A stretch of DNA of 64,000 nucleotides from assembly GCA_016932435.1 (NCBI GenBank), contig JAFGCW010000010.1, positions 1-64,000 on the forward strand, read 5' to 3'. The stretch is from Dehalococcoidales bacterium. Its GTDB lineage: Bacteria; Chloroflexota; Dehalococcoidia; Dehalococcoidales; UBA2162. A program made the position numbers and the translations under genes. This document shows positions 36,710 to 45,530 of this stretch, piece after piece; position 1 is the stretch's first letter, and each line of letters starts with the position of its first letter. The notes below the pieces were generated by a model that worked only from the letters and a program-made list of their open reading frames with translations, searched no databases and was not told the origin of the DNA.

Positions 36710-36912
36710 ATTTGATACGATAAGGTCTGAAGAACGAATTGCGTTCTCCATGTAACATTAGAGACGGTAATGAGCTTGCCTTACCAGCCATCTCAAGCAT
36801 TGTTGAAGAACATTATGCAATCTATTAATATATAGATTAGCTATTGTGATCGATATATCATAAAATAATTACAGACAATCTGATAACAACACGATAATTA
36901 AAACATATTAGA

Positions 36913-37446
36913 GTGAAAGTAGTTATGGATCAGGAAAAGAACGAAGAGAGCCTTTTAAACGACATCGATTATCAACTGTGGATCACGCTGGACCACTTGA
37001 GATATATGATTTTTAAAACTAGAAGACAAGAACTATCCAAATATAACATTACCCCTGAGCAGGCTCAGGTTCTGTACAATCTCGGTCAATTTAGTTCACT
37101 CACCCTTAATAAACTGGTAGAGTATACCCAGCATCAGCATCACTCTATATCTACACTGATAAACAGGATGGTTAAAAAGGGGCTAGTCAGCAAAACAAAG
37201 ATACCGGGGAAAGGGAAAAAATTAGAAATATCGATATCGGAACAAGGACAGGAAGTACTCGATACAATACGTAGGGACACCTTCGGCACCATATTTGCCT
37301 GTCTATCAGAAGAAGATAAAAAAGAAATGATTAATTATATGAGCCGTTTATTAATAAGTTCTTATAAAGAGCTTGGAAAAGAAATTACCCCTCTCTGTAT
37401 TTTAAACTCTTCAATTGCTTCATACACTAAAAATTTACTTCGGTAA
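36913..37446 (+). CDS. MarR-family transcriptional regulator
   Basis: 177 residues from GTG 36913; an ATG four codons later (36925) is also possible. The winged helix is clear: ITPEQAQVLYNLGQFSSLTLNKLVEYT, the recognition part HHSISTLINRMVKKGLVSK, and the wing KIPGKGKKLEISISEQGQEVL. N- and C-terminal helices (DYQLWITLDHLRYMIF, EMINYMSRLLISSYKEL) would dimerise. It lies upstream of the solute-binding gene at 38081, with a palindrome in between that is a plausible binding site. A ligand-responsive repressor is the likely role. Confidence 0.88.
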   Translation: MKVVMDQEKNEESLLNDIDYQLWITLDHLRYMIFKTRRQELSKYNITPEQAQVLYNLGQFSSLTLNKLVEYTQHQHHSISTLINRMVKKGLVSKTKIPGKGKKLEISISEQGQEVLDTIRRDTFGTIFACLSEEDKKEMINYMSRLLISSYKELGKEITPLCILNSSIASYTKNLLR

Positions 37447-37687
37447 GGAATATCACTTCTATCGGATTGCGGTAACCTGATGCACGCTTATGCTATCTCC
37501 AGACCATACAGCACAGGTTTGTATAATTCCTACCCGGTCTGTAATCTCCTTTCTCTACCTGATTAAGTACCATTAACCTTACCTGTTCTTTCCGGTTCAA
37601 TGTCACTCTTCCTTCCATGGTGACATTTTCCCTGAACAGTTATCTGGTGACAAAATCGTAGAACATCAACACAAGTAAAAAGTCCAC

Positions 37688-37716
37688 TTGACACGAAGAG
37701 GTGAAACATTTATACT
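37688..37716 (+). promoter_or_regulatory. Strong sigma-70-like promoter
   Basis: TTGACA (37688-37693), a 17-base spacer and TATACT (37711-37716) match the consensus at 11 of 12 positions. Transcription would begin near 37723, giving a leader of about 358 bases before the solute-binding gene. The 37447-37687 stretch before it shows no gene. Confidence 0.7.
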
Positions 37717-37733
37717 ACCACCCACAATTAATC

Positions 37734-37762
37734 GATTATCATATGTGATAATCATATATGAT
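37734..37762. promoter_or_regulatory. Palindromic site, candidate MarR operator
   Basis: Arms GATTATCA / TGATAATC around TATG (37734-37753) overlap a second pair TATCATAT / ATATGATA. AT-rich 16-20-base palindromes of this type are typical MarR targets, and the site lies about 20 bases after the -10 box of the promoter at 37688. Assignment to the adjacent regulator is inference. Confidence 0.45.
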
Positions 37763-37833
37763 AACGCTCAACGACTTACTCGTGAAATAATATGACGACA
37801 AGAAAATGCCAGGTAGTACTCCGAATGAGAAAA

Positions 37834-37955
37834 GCTAGCCCTGCCGGGGGAAACCAGGGATCTGAGTCTTGGCAGCTGGCATCAGCCTAAATTACAACTA
37901 TACCCCTTCCATGTCCGGAGCCCTGGGGGTAATCGGGTTCCGCGGCAGGGCTGGT
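37834..37955 (+). ncRNA. Candidate structured leader RNA of the solute-binding gene
   Basis: A closing helix of 12 bp pairs CTAGCCCTGCCG (37835-37846) with CGGCAGGGCTGG (37943-37954), including one G-T pair. Inside, CCAGGG (37854-37859) pairs with CCCTGG (37921-37926), and GCTG/CAGC (37875-37886) forms a small hairpin, giving a multi-helix fold of about 120 bases. It lies between the promoter and the coding sequence, the usual place for a riboswitch or attenuator. I could not match it to a known class (cobalamin, TPP, c-di-GMP, THF, Moco consensus elements were considered). A short mobile repeat is the main alternative. Confidence 0.5.
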
Positions 37956-37965
37956 AAGGGAGGTG

Positions 37966-38052
37966 ATGTGTCTGGATTATAGAGAACCAAATGACAAGGC
38001 AGAAGGATTTACTGGAGGAGGGCGTTGGAATATGGTATATCGGAGAATATAA
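37966..38052 (+). CDS. Possible 28-residue leader peptide
   Basis: An ATG with a very strong ribosome site (AAGGGAGGTG, though closely spaced) directly after the folded leader RNA opens a 28-codon frame, MCLDYREPND through VYRRI, ending TAA at 38050-38052. It stops 28 bases before the solute-binding gene's start. It could be a regulatory leader peptide, or the ribosome site could be part of the RNA fold. There is no protein-level support. Confidence 0.25.
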   Translation: MCLDYREPNDKAEGFTGGGRWNMVYRRI

Positions 38053-38080
38053 ATAAAATCAGGAGAGGAGTTGAATGTAA

Positions 38081-39919
38081 TTGAAAAAGAAAATTGTCTG
38101 GATATTGGTTAGCTGTTTGATGGTTGTGTCACTGGTGATGATGTCTTGTGGTACCACAACGACAGAAACAACAACGGAAGAAGAGGCGGGGGAAGACAAA
38201 GTAGTGATAACTGAGAGCGAGGTAAAATCAGAAGAGACGGAAGAAGTAACGGAAGAAAAATCGGAATTACAATCTCCGGGAGTACCCAAATACGGTGGAA
38301 CATACACGATAGCCACGCTTACCGATCCGACCAGCTTCGATGATTGCGAGCAGGGTAACTCCGGAGCACAGGCTGCTGTCTATTGCTACCAGCAGCCTAT
38401 GAACCTGGATTGGACGAGAGGACCAGCCGGCAGCGGAATTACCGATTTCAACTCAGGTGGCGGCGCCGTGGAGGATTATATGGGTCCGGAGATTGCTGAA
38501 AGCTGGACGATGCCAGAGCCGGGTGTCTGGGTGCTGCAAATCCGCCAGGGAGTGCACTGGCAAGGAGCGGACAGCGAAGCCGGACGGCTGGTGGGTGGTC
38601 GCGAACTTACCGCTGATGACGTTGTTTATAGCTTCAATCGACATATAGAGTCACCTAAATCATGGTTAAATGTCAGCCAGCCGGTGGTAGCAGGCTCGGC
38701 AACTATCGAAAAAACCGGATCCTGGGAGGTGACTATTCGGACACCAGTCGAGTATTGGACATCCTTCTTATGGGTAGTCTACGGGGCTGGTTCTAACCGC
38801 ATTTATGCACGCGAGGTAGTAGAGAAATACGGCAACGTGGAGGACTGGCGAAATACAGTTGGAACGGGGCCTTTTATTTTCGCTGACTATGTTCCCAGCA
38901 GCATAGTAAGACTTGTTAAGAACCCCAACTACTGGGAGACAGACCCGGTGGGTACGGGTAAAGGTAACCAGCTACCCTATGTGGATACAGTGAAAGAAAT
39001 GATAATACCTGACCTTTCAACCCAGCAGGCGGGGCTTCGCACCGGTAAAATTGATATGCTGGCCGGACTTATCCGTGAGCACTGGGACATGATGATAAAG
39101 CAACAGCCCGACCTCGAATACGTCCGAACTCTGTCAAACCTGCCATGGGTCATCGGAATGAGGACAAATGATCCGGAGCTTCCTTACTACGACGTAAGAG
39201 TACGCCAGGCGTTGACGTTAGCTACCGATTTTCAGACAATAGTAGACGACTATTACCAGGGTGAAGCAGAGATAGACGTCTTTCCCGTCAATAAAACTAT
39301 CGCCGGCCTTTATAAACCGATAAATGAGTTACCGGAAACGGTCCAGGAACTGTATAACTATAATCCGGAGAAGGCAAAGCAGCTTCTGGCTGAGGCAGGT
39401 TACCCTGATGGATTTAAGGCAAAAGTAATCTGTTCGAGTGATGCTGCAAGAATTGATGATATGTCTATCTTCGAAGATATGTGGTCTAAAGTGAATATTG
39501 ATCTTGAAATTGAAGTCATAGAACCAAGTGGCTATATTGCGATGGCCTTCCGACGGACACACGAGGAGATGATCTATCGATACATCTTTTCAACGTTAAG
39601 CATACAGCTTTTCCAGTCCGCTTGGAGAGGTACCAGCAGCTTTAACTCCAGTTTTATTAACGATCCTGCGGGAAGTGTTCCTCTTCTTGAAGATTCATAC
39701 AATGATATTCAAACGTACATCTTTACAGACACACCCAGGGCTTACGAAGCCTACAAGAGCGCAAAAGCTTACCTTCTGGAACAGGCTTTCTATATACCCC
39801 GGCCAACGCCATACACCTACACCGTATGGTGGCCCTGGTTACAGAACTTCTACGGCCAGTTGAGTTTCAGTAAGTATAACTGGGTTGATACCGATATGAA
39901 GAAAGCTATGGGTTACTAA
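38081..39919 (+). CDS. ABC transporter solute-binding lipoprotein, family 5
   Basis: 612 residues, TTG start preceded by AGGAGAGGAG. Lipobox MMSC (Cys23), then a Thr/Glu-rich linker to about residue 65. The family-5 features follow: KYGGTYTIATLTDPTSFDD, LTADDVVYSFNRHI, VGTGPFIFADYV, NPNYWETDP, VRVRQALTLATDF and AKQLLAEAGYPDGF. The signal peptide and architecture match the proteins at 5466 and 7503 but the binding domain is more diverged. It is preceded by an elaborate leader and a MarR gene, so its ligand probably controls its expression. No permease or ATPase is in the window. Confidence 0.9.
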   Translation: MKKKIVWILVSCLMVVSLVMMSCGTTTTETTTEEEAGEDKVVITESEVKSEETEEVTEEKSELQSPGVPKYGGTYTIATLTDPTSFDDCEQGNSGAQAAVYCYQQPMNLDWTRGPAGSGITDFNSGGGAVEDYMGPEIAESWTMPEPGVWVLQIRQGVHWQGADSEAGRLVGGRELTADDVVYSFNRHIESPKSWLNVSQPVVAGSATIEKTGSWEVTIRTPVEYWTSFLWVVYGAGSNRIYAREVVEKYGNVEDWRNTVGTGPFIFADYVPSSIVRLVKNPNYWETDPVGTGKGNQLPYVDTVKEMIIPDLSTQQAGLRTGKIDMLAGLIREHWDMMIKQQPDLEYVRTLSNLPWVIGMRTNDPELPYYDVRVRQALTLATDFQTIVDDYYQGEAEIDVFPVNKTIAGLYKPINELPETVQELYNYNPEKAKQLLAEAGYPDGFKAKVICSSDAARIDDMSIFEDMWSKVNIDLEIEVIEPSGYIAMAFRRTHEEMIYRYIFSTLSIQLFQSAWRGTSSFNSSFINDPAGSVPLLEDSYNDIQTYIFTDTPRAYEAYKSAKAYLLEQAFYIPRPTPYTYTVWWPWLQNFYGQLSFSKYNWVDTDMKKAMGY

Positions 39920-40030
39920 ACCCGATATTAGAGAAACAGGCGGAATTATTAACGCCAAACCGGAGAACAATAAAGTAAACGGGTGAACCGGGCAGGGAAT
40001 ACGGCTGATACCGATAGGTTGGTCCGTATG

Positions 40031-40960
40031 CTATTCACGAGGCGGATCACCGTCATATCCGCCGTTCGGATTGAGGAATATTTTACCCGGTTCACCCGGC
40101 AGCGGTGTCAACCAGTTGGGGCTGCTGCGGGGGAAAAGCAGCCTGGCCTGCCAGTGGATGGCGAAGTCCTCGGCTTTCACATCGGGGTAAAACCCGGTCA
40201 TTTTCTCTACCATCTCAGCTCCCGTTCTGGCGGTATTATAGACTTCTTCGTAATTGTCCAGATAATTGAGCGACCAGTCGATGCATTCCGTGTAAGAAAG
40301 CGACCCATTCTCCTGTACCTCTTCCATAAGTCGAACCTTTTCGGCGTCGCAGTGACCGGGGATAACGATACGCGCATCGAATTCTCTTAGCTTTACGATC
40401 GAATCACGCCACTTGACGCGCCGTTCGATATTGCTTTCGATAGGCCATAAATGGCAGTCATGGAAAGCGACATCGGTGGCACAGGCTACCCGAATCGACG
40501 GTACCCAGACTACGGAGTTGTTGACGCTGTCACCCTCCCAGTTGTCGGAGACTAAAATCTCTTCACCTTCGAGGACCAGGCGTGGTTCACTCAATGGTCT
40601 GGGGATGGTGGTGTTTTGGGGGATATCATCGGGACCGAAGCGGTCTATCGCCCACATCTCAACTTTATCACTGGAAGTGGCGATGATATCCTGTACCACA
40701 CTTGGCAGCGCTACGATCTCAGCCTTCGGGAACGCGTTCTTCAACACCTGCAGACCAAAATGGTGGTCGGGATGAAAGTGGGACACGTAAATGTGGGTGA
40801 GATTCTTACGCATCGGAATAATATCGGCAATCATCCGGTGAGTATCACTGAGGAGTTGGGAGGCGTCTACCAGGATGGCATCCCTCTCCCCGTAGATTAG
40901 AGTAGAGTTGCTATTAAAACCCAGGTAACTGTGAAGAAAGACTCGAAACTTAAAAGACAT
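40031..40960 (-). CDS. Metallo-beta-lactamase-fold hydrolase
   Basis: 309 residues. The metal motif is VSHFHPDHHFG (HxHxDH, about residues 60-70), with further ligands expected in ATDVAFHDCH and IVIPGHCD (the latter near residue 200). The N-terminal NSNSTLIYGERDAILVDA is typical of glyoxalase-II-like or quinoline-lactonase-like members. No signal peptide, so cytosolic. Its 3' end has been duplicated as a remnant at 36616. It is convergent with the solute-binding gene, and could act on the imported compound (ester, lactone or thioester); this is inference from position. Confidence 0.85.
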   Translation of the reverse strand: MSFKFRVFLHSYLGFNSNSTLIYGERDAILVDASQLLSDTHRMIADIIPMRKNLTHIYVSHFHPDHHFGLQVLKNAFPKAEIVALPSVVQDIIATSSDKVEMWAIDRFGPDDIPQNTTIPRPLSEPRLVLEGEEILVSDNWEGDSVNNSVVWVPSIRVACATDVAFHDCHLWPIESNIERRVKWRDSIVKLREFDARIVIPGHCDAEKVRLMEEVQENGSLSYTECIDWSLNYLDNYEEVYNTARTGAEMVEKMTGFYPDVKAEDFAIHWQARLLFPRSSPNWLTPLPGEPGKIFLNPNGGYDGDPPRE

Positions 40961-41052
40961 GTTTTCTATCCTCTACGGTAAGTTGAATTGATACGTATGC
41001 TAACGGAATAATTGGCTTGAGTCAACAGAGAATATCCTAGTATATCTAGAAG

Positions 41053-41727
41053 CTATTCCTGTTGATCTTCAGGTAAACTCTTATGCTTGGAGGTCCCAAT
41101 CCAGTACAACAGTCCACCTACCAGTAAAACCGAGATCAATCCGAAGACTATAATACTCCAAGGAAAATTTTGCATGTATTCGGTTATGGCAGGCTGTATT
41201 GCCTTCAGCGGGATGATCAGCAAAGCGGCTAAAATCCCTGCTAAAACCGGGAATATCACTACTATAATGTTTCGGCCTATTACCTTTTTCGTCTCAATAA
41301 TATCCATATCTCCTGATACATCGGCTTGATATTCTTTCTGTAACGAATTGAGGTAGGATAATACCAGGTATCCACTGATAAGGAACAGTCCGGTACCCAA
41401 AGCCACCCAAAACGATATTTCAAACGTTGTTTCCCGGGTTAGAGCCTGGGATCCGAAACTAAATGGATTTTGATTGGTGTATTTACCGATATCAAGAATA
41501 TTGTGAGTCAGAACAGCCGGCAATGACGCGATAAAGGTGAGTAAAGAAAAAGGCAGGGCACCAATTCTCGGGAACAGGATCATAGATACTCCTGTCAGTA
41601 ATAGTCCGACGAAGAGCAGGATAGTCCATAATCCTATAAGTTGATAAAGACAGTATGCTGCTACCGCACTCATCAGTAATACCAGACTTACATGGATTAT
41701 CACTATACGACCATTTGTCGGTTTCAT
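41053..41727 (-). CDS. Integral membrane protein at the end of the MoxR operon
   Basis: 224 residues from the ATG at 41727, whose ATGA overlaps the stop of the DUF58 gene; the frame opens further upstream inside that gene. Five membrane segments are visible: HVSLVLLMSAVAAYCLYQLI, TILLFVGLLLTGVSMILF, LLTFIASLPAVLTHNIL, VALGTGLFLISGYLVLSYL and NIIVVIFPVLAGILAALLI, plus a last one IVFGLISVLLVGGLLYWI. A cytosolic hydrophilic stretch (QKEYQADVSGDMDIIETKK) lies in the middle. The family is not recognised; such genes commonly accompany MoxR/DUF58 pairs. Confidence 0.75.
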   Translation of the reverse strand: MKPTNGRIVIIHVSLVLLMSAVAAYCLYQLIGLWTILLFVGLLLTGVSMILFPRIGALPFSLLTFIASLPAVLTHNILDIGKYTNQNPFSFGSQALTRETTFEISFWVALGTGLFLISGYLVLSYLNSLQKEYQADVSGDMDIIETKKVIGRNIIVVIFPVLAGILAALLIIPLKAIQPAITEYMQNFPWSIIVFGLISVLLVGGLLYWIGTSKHKSLPEDQQE

Positions 41728-43022
41728 CTTTTCATCCTTCCGGCCAGTACCGCGTGGAATGATTGGCGATGAGGGTTCCATTCAAGTATTGTTACCCCCG
41801 TTCTTCTAAGTTTGTAGAGTCCCGATCTTGATTGGAGTTGCATCAGAGTGGGAAGGTTACTCTCATATTCTTCAGGTTGAGGAATTAAATCGCGACCGAT
41901 GACATTTACCAGGACTATGGGTGGCTGTCGCCGCCGACTGTAGTATGATCTCAGCTTATCGAAAAACCTCTCCAGGACATCCACAGACCTGGTATCCAGT
42001 GTTGTTACCACAACTGATAATGGTTTGTGATTCAGGATGTAATTGCGGAAGCTGTCTATAGAATTCAAGAGTTTAATCGATTCACCTCCTGCCTGAAGCC
42101 GTACCAACTGAGGAATAATCCGCGTAAGAACCTGTCTGCCGGAGTCCGGGTAAAATTCCCGCCCCTGATCTCCGCTAACCGACATACCGACACGGTAACC
42201 ACGGTCGATAAAGTAGTACAGCAGATTACTCGCCGCCTCAATTGAATATTCGAGTACGTTTTCGATAGTACTGCCAATCTCCACCGATTCGGACGTATCC
42301 AGGAAAATAAGTACCGACTTTCGGCCTTCTCTCTCATACTCATTGACCAGGGGCCATATCGATGCCGGATTGGCTCTATGGGCGGTAGCTTTCCAGTTGA
42401 TAGTCTTCACCGGATCCCCGCTTACGTAGCTTCTAATCTCCCGGAAATCTGTACCGGCCACACCTGTCTTCGAGACATCTGCTAAAGGAAACGGAGAGAG
42501 AGCCAGATCTTTCAGGCGACGAACCTGGCGGTGCTTCAGCAGATGAGGCCAGACGGATATTGGGGGAGTGTTCCCTTCTTTGCCGCTGTTTGCCGAGAGG
42601 TAAAGGGGATGACGGGCAAACCATTCAAGCTGTGGGATGACGTAGTTTCCCCGTTTACTGCACCGGAGACGACAGATTATCTCGACCCGTACCGGCTTTC
42701 TTCGTTTCCAGAGTATTCTCAGATTATTACCGCTGACCAACTCGAATTCTTGCGGTAATTCCTGGTACAGCTTCACCAGACCATAGCCATGAGGGATAGT
42801 TACTCTCCTTATCAGATCGAACTCCCGACCGAGTTGCAGTTTGGGCGGGATTTCCCCGGTCTCCACGATTATCTTCGCCGGGGCTGAGACTAATGTGCCG
42901 AACAATACTACGAGAAAGGGGACCACGGCCATCGCGATAAGGATAGTGTTACCGAACAGTAGCCCTACCATCAATAGAAAGATGAAAATAATAATCAGAT
43001 TATGCTGTCTTTTAGCCGTCAT
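41724..43022 (-). CDS. DUF58-domain protein
   Basis: 432 residues. Two N-terminal membrane segments (NLIIIFIFLLMVGLLFGNTI and LIAMAVVPFLVVLFGTLV) are followed by a cytosolic part with the DUF58 signature GTDFREIRSYVSGDP, then VKTINWKATAHR. A von-Willebrand-like domain follows, with the modified metal-site sequence VLIFLDTSESVEIG. Proteins of this type act with MoxR AAA+ ATPases, probably in maturation or assembly of membrane or secreted complexes. It starts eight bases after the MoxR gene and overlaps the next gene by four bases. Confidence 0.88.
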   Translation of the reverse strand: MTAKRQHNLIIIFIFLLMVGLLFGNTILIAMAVVPFLVVLFGTLVSAPAKIIVETGEIPPKLQLGREFDLIRRVTIPHGYGLVKLYQELPQEFELVSGNNLRILWKRRKPVRVEIICRLRCSKRGNYVIPQLEWFARHPLYLSANSGKEGNTPPISVWPHLLKHRQVRRLKDLALSPFPLADVSKTGVAGTDFREIRSYVSGDPVKTINWKATAHRANPASIWPLVNEYEREGRKSVLIFLDTSESVEIGSTIENVLEYSIEAASNLLYYFIDRGYRVGMSVSGDQGREFYPDSGRQVLTRIIPQLVRLQAGGESIKLLNSIDSFRNYILNHKPLSVVVTTLDTRSVDVLERFFDKLRSYYSRRRQPPIVLVNVIGRDLIPQPEEYESNLPTLMQLQSRSGLYKLRRTGVTILEWNPHRQSFHAVLAGRMKR

Positions 43023-43030
43023 TATTCATC

Positions 43031-44014
43031 CTATTCTTTTCGGGCATAGTCAAGCGGAGCAGGAATATCCTGCATCACTTCCAGGATAACCTGTTCCGGT
43101 CGTGTTCCTTCCATCATCTCTTCCACGATAAGTATAATGCGATGTGAAAGCACGTCCTCTACAACCATTTTCACGTCGTCCGGAATAACATAGTCACGAC
43201 CGTGAATTAAAGCCAGGCATCGCGATACTTTCAGCAGGTTGAGCCCTCCGCGAGGACTGGCGCCGATCTCAACCAGGTTGTGCTCGCGGGTAGCTCTGAC
43301 AATCTTTGCGATGTATTCGAGAATACTCCGGTCTATATAGATATCGTTTTCAGCGAGTGCCTGCAGTCTTAGAAAGACTTCAGACGATATAACCGGCTCG
43401 ATAGCGGCGGTCGGATCGTCGTCATGCCACTGGATACGGCGCTCCATTATCTTGGTTTCTTCCTCTTCATTTTCCGGATATCCAATGGAAATTTTCATAA
43501 GAAACCGGTCGAGTTGAGCTTCAGGGAGTGGATACGTTCCTTCCTGTTCGATTGGATTCTGTGTTGCCAGTACGAAGAATGGCATTTCAAGTCGGTGTGT
43601 TTCCCCTTCGATAGTGACTCTCCGTTCCTGCATTGCTTCCAGTAACGCAGCCTGAGTTTTGGGTGGAGTACGATTGATCTCATCCGCCAGTAATACGTTG
43701 GTAAAGACCGGACCTTTTACCAGTTCGAAGGTGGAGTCTTTAGGACGCCAGATTTTACCTCCGATGATATCAGCGGGCAGCAGGTCCGGAGTAAACTGGA
43801 TCCTACCATACTCACACCCGATTACCCGTGTGAATATTTTGGCCAGTAAAGTTTTTCCCAGACCGGGATAGTCTTCAAAGAGAACGTGCCCGTTGGCTAA
43901 AGCAGCAGCCAGCAGTTTTTCCAGTATAGCGTAATCACCAACGAAGACTTGTCCTACTGCCCGGATAATCTGCTCGCAGTTTTTTTGCGCTTCTTCAATA
44001 CTTGTTTTACTCAT
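43031..44014 (-). CDS. MoxR-family AAA+ ATPase
   Basis: 327 residues. Walker A is EDYPGLGKTLLAK (about 42-54). Walker B is NVLLADEINR, followed by the MoxR hallmark TPPKTQAALLEAMQE. Sensor 1 is FFVLATQNPIEQEGTYPLPEAQ, here split by me for reading, and the C-terminal lid has GASPRGGLNLLKVSR. A chaperone-like ATPase that works on or with the DUF58 protein encoded next. Ribosome site GGAGGAGG precedes the start. Confidence 0.93.
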   Translation of the reverse strand: MSKTSIEEAQKNCEQIIRAVGQVFVGDYAILEKLLAAALANGHVLFEDYPGLGKTLLAKIFTRVIGCEYGRIQFTPDLLPADIIGGKIWRPKDSTFELVKGPVFTNVLLADEINRTPPKTQAALLEAMQERRVTIEGETHRLEMPFFVLATQNPIEQEGTYPLPEAQLDRFLMKISIGYPENEEEETKIMERRIQWHDDDPTAAIEPVISSEVFLRLQALAENDIYIDRSILEYIAKIVRATREHNLVEIGASPRGGLNLLKVSRCLALIHGRDYVIPDDVKMVVEDVLSHRIILIVEEMMEGTRPEQVILEVMQDIPAPLDYARKE

Positions 44015-44040
44015 TTTCCTCCTCCTGTCATTGATAAAAG

Positions 44041-45396
44041 TTAATCATCGGTAGTGTGCTGTTGTGATACGGATACCGGTGCTGTCTGATTTAGATTGCC
44101 TAATAGCCTTCTCAAGGTAATATCTAACGCTTCACCCGAATTATTCACCAACTCCCGCATGTCATTAACGATGTATTCCTGGTTCCGCCATTTTTGATAG
44201 AGCAGCAGGATCAGACGAACGATTAGTCCGGCTTTTTCGCCCATCTCGAGAAATTGTTGCCTTAGTCGATCTATCGACATCTCTTCTTGTGAATACGTGG
44301 TACCTTGTCCGGTGATATTTAAATTAACCCGGGATAGTGGGATTCGGTTGAAAGGGACGACGGAATTTACGTTGATAAACACGTCGTCCAGGGCTTTCAG
44401 TCGCAGTTCACGCTGCTTTCTTAAAAAACGACGACCAAAACGAAGATTTCCCTGCCGGAGTTCATTTATACCGGTAAAATCGATCAATGGTTTCATCGCC
44501 CTGACTATATTTTGCTCGCTGATCCGGTTTTCATGGAGAAGTATTATCAGCAGGACGTACAGCCCTATTGATTCACCCGTGTTGAGAAAATGCCGTTCTA
44601 CTCTCGACATGTAATCATGAGACGTTCCCGTGAGTTTGACAATGTCAGGCTTGTGTTTACGCCAATTCTTTCCCGCCTCTTCACTGGTATTGCTGGTGCT
44701 GGTACCCATCCATACCCTGAGTAATATCCCGAAACTCAGGGTACAGAACAAGAACCACTCGAAAACTATCAGTGAATTCGGATCGATATTCAGATAGGGA
44801 CGAAGGTAAACGAGGTAGATACCGATCAATATGCCGCTAAGAAATTTCAGACTCGGTGCGTTTTCCAGCCAGGCAAGCAGGTTCCATAGTAATCCTCCCT
44901 GTCTTCTGCCGCGGTAATTCGCTAACTGCGATAGTGCCAGGCCGGTTAAACCGCACAGGAGGATCAACGCGGTCTTCCCGGGCCATACTCTAAATGGATC
45001 GAAAGATATCAAGGACTGCCACAGTCCTATTCCGGCTGCCACCATGCCGATGGCAGTCCCGGCATTGTACCAGTTACTGCTTTGTCGGGCTTTTTCCAGA
45101 TCGGTATACAAAAGGTAAAGTGTATACCCGGCCACGGCGAGGATGCTGAACCAGGCTGCGCGGTGAAAAGCGTTGATCTCGATTTCTCTATCCTGAAGGA
45201 ACGAAAATCCCCAGAATATCAGGAAGAGGACTATCGTTTGAATAAGTCCTTTTATCAGGCGTTTTCTGATTACTCGAATGACAATTCCGTCATTTTTACC
45301 CGGTACTTTATTCATATTATCCTTTGTGTCATTCCCTCTAGTTTCCTGTATCGCAAGGTAAATATTCAATAACCTGCCGATTACTATCAATTCCAT
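44041..45396 (-). CDS. Large membrane protein of the MoxR operon, unknown family
   Basis: 451 residues from the first ATG; a start 27 codons later (MNKVPGKNDG, with AAGGA upstream) is equally plausible. Five or six membrane segments occupy residues 45-240 (for example LIQTIVLFLIFWGFSFL, WFSILAVAGYTLYLLYT, ILIGIYLVYLRPYL, FEWFLFCTLSFGILLRV). They are followed by a cytosolic part containing two similar halves (EAGKNWRKHKPDIV through LLHENRISEQNI, and MSIDRLRQQFLEMG through LLYQKWRNQEYIV), which look like duplicated helical domains. Position between the DUF4129-like and MoxR genes implies a role in the same complex. Confidence 0.72.
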   Translation of the reverse strand: MELIVIGRLLNIYLAIQETRGNDTKDNMNKVPGKNDGIVIRVIRKRLIKGLIQTIVLFLIFWGFSFLQDREIEINAFHRAAWFSILAVAGYTLYLLYTDLEKARQSSNWYNAGTAIGMVAAGIGLWQSLISFDPFRVWPGKTALILLCGLTGLALSQLANYRGRRQGGLLWNLLAWLENAPSLKFLSGILIGIYLVYLRPYLNIDPNSLIVFEWFLFCTLSFGILLRVWMGTSTSNTSEEAGKNWRKHKPDIVKLTGTSHDYMSRVERHFLNTGESIGLYVLLIILLHENRISEQNIVRAMKPLIDFTGINELRQGNLRFGRRFLRKQRELRLKALDDVFINVNSVVPFNRIPLSRVNLNITGQGTTYSQEEMSIDRLRQQFLEMGEKAGLIVRLILLLYQKWRNQEYIVNDMRELVNNSGEALDITLRRLLGNLNQTAPVSVSQQHTTDD

Positions 45397-45530
45397 CTTA
45401 ATCTTCCCTTTCTAAGGGAAGAAAAGTGATTCATTCCAATGCAAAATTACACTGAGTGTCCCTCTTTAGAAAAGCGGGATTAAGGGAGATTTGATGATGC
45501 CCTCTACACATCTCAATCATCTGTGATTTA

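Noticed and set aside
37834..37955. Cobalamin, TPP, c-di-GMP, THF or molybdenum-cofactor riboswitch
   Set aside because: None of the conserved core words of those classes that I know is present; kept only as an unassigned structured leader.
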